This document shows, piece by piece, positions 60,443 to 64,000 of a stretch of DNA of 64,000 nt. Numbering within the stretch: position 1 is the first letter of the stretch; every line of letters starts with the position of its first letter. Made by a program: the position numbers and the translations under genes. A model generated the notes under the pieces. That model worked only from the letters and a program-made list of their open reading frames with translations. It was not told the DNA's origin and ran no database searches. This stretch comes from Ochotona curzoniae (lineage: Eukaryota > Chordata > Mammalia > Lagomorpha > Ochotonidae): assembly GCF_017591425.1 (NCBI RefSeq), contig NW_024465369.1:31147501-31211500 (forward strand), written 5' to 3'.

Positions 60443-60601
60443 AAAAAGAGAGAGATCTGGATTGCATTCCTGACTCTCCTAGCTTCATCTCTGCTCCTGG
60501 CCCAACCAAGCATTTGGGAACTGAACCAATAAATGGGATCTCTCTCTTTCTTTCTGCCTCCCGAATAAATGCATATCTTAAAATTAATAAGCTTGTCTTT
60601 T

Positions 60602-62152
60602 CAAGCCTTGGCTGAGGTGAAACAGCCAACACCAAGAACTGGAATGAAGACCAGCAACGAGGGCTGGCCCATGGAACCACCAGTACGCACAAGACCTGGC
60701 ATAGGGAGAGGTTCTGAAGGAGGAGTTTGGGAAACTCCTCTGTCGGAACACAGCCCCTTCAGGTGAGCACAAGAAACACGAAATATGGAGCAACTCAGAC
60801 CAGGTCAGAGGAAGATACCCACCATCATAAATATCGCATAGGTAGGGGGCAGACCAGGCTAAACCTGTTCACATCAACCGCTGGTGAATCTGAGCGCCAG
60901 CATAGAGTATGGGTCAGGCCAGTTTTGGTTGCAACACATACCAGTGCACATTAAGGAATGCCAAGGTGGGGTGAACCATACCAGATGTGATTGCAGTGCC
61001 CAAACAGCACACGTGAGTACTGGGGGAGGCAGCGGGGGGAGGAGGCAAAGCTGGCAGGGGAATGTGGGCTCCCCTGCTGGACAACCACTCCTACTGGAAA
61101 GCATGAGTTGGGATGGGGGCAGACCAGACCAGGCAGGGCTACAACACCTGGGGGCCTCATGTGAGCTAGACTAGGGAAGAGCCAGATTGGGCTGACTGTT
61201 CCGACTGGTGCAAGCAAAAGAAATTAGAGTGGGTGAGGGTTGTTTGGGCTTTGCCACATCATCAGATGGCAGAGGCTGGCACTGGGGGCCAATTCTGTTA
61301 AGTTAAATGCCAGAACCACCTGGAGAGTACACCATCCAGAAGTTGGAGTGCCTAGTAGGGAGATAGAAGGCACCTCCCTCGTGGGTAACCACTCCCACTG
61401 GAGAGCACGAAAACCAGGACAGGGGCAGGGGTGGCTAGACAGAAAGGCACCTGCCAGCATGTGTGTGGGCTAGATAATAGGGCAGGTTGGGTTGAACTAG
61501 GCTGCAATGCCCATTGACAAGTAGGAGAGCTAAATGGGAAGTGGGACAGACTGAACAAGCCTGCGGTTCATACTGGCATGTATGGGAAACAGGGTAGGGA
61601 GTAGGCCTGGTGGGGTTAATGAGGAGTCATCCCAACTAGGCTGCAGCTCCCACTGGTTTGCATAAGGACTGAGTATGAAGTGGGTAGGATAGAGCTGGAC
61701 TGCAACACCCATTGTTCAAGTGGAAGACAGGGCTGGAAACAGAATTGACCCAGCAATTGCAACGACAAGCATGTGGATAAGCTGATTGGGACAACAGACT
61801 GTGCCAGACCTTATACTGGTAAATTCACACAAGAATCAGATTTGGGATCATCTCAGATGAAGTTTCTTTGGAGATCCCTCCAACTGAACTGCTGATCTCA
61901 GAACCCCAACCATGAAGAGACTATGTCAGCCAGTGGATTCTGAATAGGTTTCATCACGATTGGAATGGCGAGACTGGCAGCAATTCAGAACTGTTGAACT
62001 ATAAAAATTACTTAAGCAGGACCCCAGATACAGGGAAAAATGATAATATTAGTGTGGAAACAATGGTATTACCCACTTTCATGTAGCCCTTGACCCTTTG
62101 TACCCTAATCAACTCAGTAAGATCATTTAAAAAATAAATTAATCAAAAAATG
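60602..62152 (+). mobile_element. Array-bearing retroposon copy 2 (about 1.55 kb)
   Basis: AATAAGCTTGTCTTTT (60586-60601) and AATAAACTTGTCTTTT (62153-62168) form a 16-base duplication with one change. The body is a degenerate short-period GC-rich array (aggctgcaatgcccattgacaag-like units, about 60660-61850). It is followed by gaagtttctttggagatcc, atgtcagccagtgga, gagactggcagcaattc, gacccttt...ccctaatcaa and an A-rich tail. The 3' end matches copy 1 and the truncated copies at 23.7 and 24.8 kb. Frames inside it are not conserved between copies. Confidence 0.82.
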
Positions 62153-62402
62153 AATAAACTTGTCTTTTACCTTTATTTTCTTATGATTTTTTTTGTAATC
62201 ACCATCACATTAGAAAAACTGCCCAGGAACTCATGACAATTTACACTATATGACTCTCAAGATAAATCTTGGTCCCCCAGGAAGGAGGTACAGGGAGGCA
62301 GATCTCAGATCTTCACAAAGAACATCTAATCATTCAAATTGGGAATAAATAAAATGATCTGCCTGGCTAAAGAGTGAGTCTCTCCCCATTAGAAATCATT
62401 GA

Positions 62403-62722
62403 GGGCCCAGTGCAGTAGGCTAAAGTCCTTGCCTTGCGCCGGGATCCCATATGGGCACCAGTTCATGTCCCGGCTGCTCCACTTCCCTGTTTGTGTCCTG
62501 GGAGGGCAACTGAGGATGGCCCAAAGCCTTGGGACCCTGCACCCACAAAGGAGACCCAGAAGAAGTTCCTGATTCTTGGCTTCAGATTGGCTCAGCTCCA
62601 GCCATTGCGGCCACTTGAGGAGAGAATTAACAGATGGCAGCTATTCCTCTCTGTCTGTCCTTCTCTCTGTAAATATGACTTTCCAATAAAAACAAATAAA
62701 TCTTAAAAAAAAAAAAAAGGAA
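62403..62722 (+). mobile_element. Young CSINE, + orientation
   Basis: AAATCATTGA at 62393-62402 is repeated exactly at 62723-62732. The head is slightly shortened (gggcccagtgcagtaggctaaag); full tail. Confidence 0.92.
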
Positions 62723-62732
62723 AAATCATTGA

Positions 62733-63559
62733 AAATGTTCAAGCAGATGTCAAGGTTATCGTCAGAGGGATTACTACACGGAGGAGGTGACTGATATATT
62801 TAGCCACTAAGGTCTCTTTCAATTCCACCTCTGGTATTTTAAATTATAAATGATGCTGTAAATCATCCTCATGCTGTGTGCACATCTAACACCAGACAAT
62901 CCATTACATCGAACACCACACATAGAGTGCCACAGAAACCCCCAGTGTCCCCATGGAGTCCTCCTAGCCCTGCTGCAAACAGCCTTTGAGTTTACTTTGA
63001 TGATTTCTGCCCAGCAACCACTAAGATGTGCAGCAGAACACAAGAAATAATGAAAATCTGGGCAGAGAGTAGCTACATGGATTCAAGTAAAACTGTATAG
63101 GGAATTTGTGATCCTGCTCTGTGTTTGATGAGTTAGTGTACTAGACATAAAGTGTAAGCCCTGTGTTGACTCCTATGATTGGCCTTTACTCTAGCCTAGA
63201 CAAGGAAACTGTAAGGCTTTACATCTTAAAAATGACTAATATACAAAAGGGAAAGCCCCTCTTCTTGCTTGCCCTTTGAATCCCACTGTGTATTTTTATT
63301 CTCTAGCTTTCTAGGTATGAATCTCCCAGGCCTGGAGCTCCCAAGAGTCTGTCTATAAATCAAGAGCAGAAGTGACTAGGTACTATCCCAGTAGACAGAA
63401 TCAGGACAGGGGACACGCTTTGCAAGCATCAAGCCAGCAAAAACTGGGATAGGGAGCTGGCTATGGACACGAGCCTGGTCTGAAGGATGACTGAGACCAG
63501 TTGATCAGTATTAGGACATCTGAAGCTAGAAGTGCAATGTTTGAAGCATGAGAGCAGGC
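62733..63559. other. Intergenic, no gene seen
   Basis: Unique sequence with no exon-like frame. I see nothing resembling BBS5, the expected next gene. Confidence 0.35.
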
Positions 63560-63695
63560 ATAGGCCAGTCAGACCTGGCTGGAGTTCCCAGCTCCTGGCC
63601 TCGGCAAGGCCCAAGGGGGAACTTCGAAGAATAAATCAATGGTGTTGTTCTGTCTGTCCCCATCTCAAATAAATGTAACATCTTTTTAAAAATCA
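63560..63695 (+). mobile_element. CSINE 3' half, + orientation
   Basis: gctggagttcccagctcctggcctc through gaataaatcaatgg to caaataaatgtaacatcttt. Confidence 0.65.
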
Positions 63696-64000
63696 GTAAT
63701 TCTATTCTTGATTTTGTTTTCTTTAAGCTTCTTTCATTTTTATCTTTTAAAGTTTGTTTTAACTTAGGATGTATGTAATTGGCCCATTAAAAACAACAAA
63801 AGATATTGAAACAGGCTCAGTTTATCATAATGAGATTGTTAGAAACATTCCTTGGGAGTTCTAGGACATGGAACGTGTAACAAATGGGTCCATTTATCTA
63901 GGAATATACAAACATACACCATTTTGCATACAATTTTACGAGTTACAGATGCCAGAGCTACTCTGCAACATAAATATGTGCAGAATTTGTTTACCCCACA
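63696..64000. other. Intergenic, no gene seen
   Basis: AT-rich unique sequence up to the window end. Confidence 0.35.

Larger units (their letters stand above)
59826..60600 (+). mobile_element. Old CSINE (host) split by nested SINEs
   Basis: Host pieces are 59826-59857 (cctatcactcctgatgg) and 60467-60600 (ttcctgactctcctagcttc ... ctcccgaataaatgc). Its 5' part is missing. Confidence 0.65.

Noticed and set aside
60884..61558. Cluster of overlapping frames on both strands
   Set aside because: They fall in the GC-rich array of a retroposon and are not conserved in the sister copy at 45.9-47.5 kb.

Overview
This is a stretch of mammalian nuclear DNA, almost certainly from a lagomorph and probably a pika (Ochotona). 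The clue is the SINE population. About 60 copies or fragments of one tRNA-derived family of the lagomorph C-repeat (CSINE) type occur in both orientations. The best-preserved copies run from a GGGCCCGGCG-type head, through a B-box-like GGTTCTAATCCC, to an AATAAATAAATCTTTAAAA tail. The pika assignment rather than rabbit is my inference from the tail variant (CTCTGTATATCTGACTTTCC). There are no bacterial-style operons, CRISPR arrays or phage genes.

The one protein-coding exon I can defend is on the minus strand at 7976-8054. It has an ATG in strong Kozak context and a 26-residue signal-peptide sequence (MERRTAAAAC...PVSGQ), followed by a phase-1 splice donor (CAAG|GTAAGC). This matches the start of megalin, LRP2, as I remember it: human MDRGPAAVAC...PASGQ, then Glu. 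It sits in a CpG island with GC boxes. Positions 1-7975 would then be LRP2 intron 1, and everything above about 8.3 kb is upstream flank. In human the next gene upstream of LRP2 is BBS5; I see no BBS5 exon here.

Layout: 1-7 kb, intron 1 with nine SINE copies and several MIR pieces; 7-10.1 kb, a CpG-rich promoter zone with two lobes; 10-19.8 kb, unique sequence with SINEs, a MER5A DNA-transposon relic and an (AC)n microsatellite; 19.8-22.4 and 24.5-26.9 kb, two decayed LINE-1 ORF2/3'-end fragments, each broken by a later insertion; 27-41 kb, mostly low-repeat sequence, including the longest repeat-poor interval (about 37.0-39.9 kb); 41-64 kb, a SINE-dense region with nested and tandem insertions. 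It includes two 1.55-1.6 kb retroposed elements (45.92-47.50 and 60.60-62.15 kb) made of a degenerate short-period array plus a shared 3' end.

Most long open frames are chance frames in GC-rich DNA or frames running through SINEs. I found no convincing new gene system. The points most worth checking are the LRP2 promoter assignment, the four-layer nested insertion at 45.7-48.3 kb, the array-bearing retroposon family, and a polyadenylated LTR-like retrocopy at 58.9-59.1 kb.
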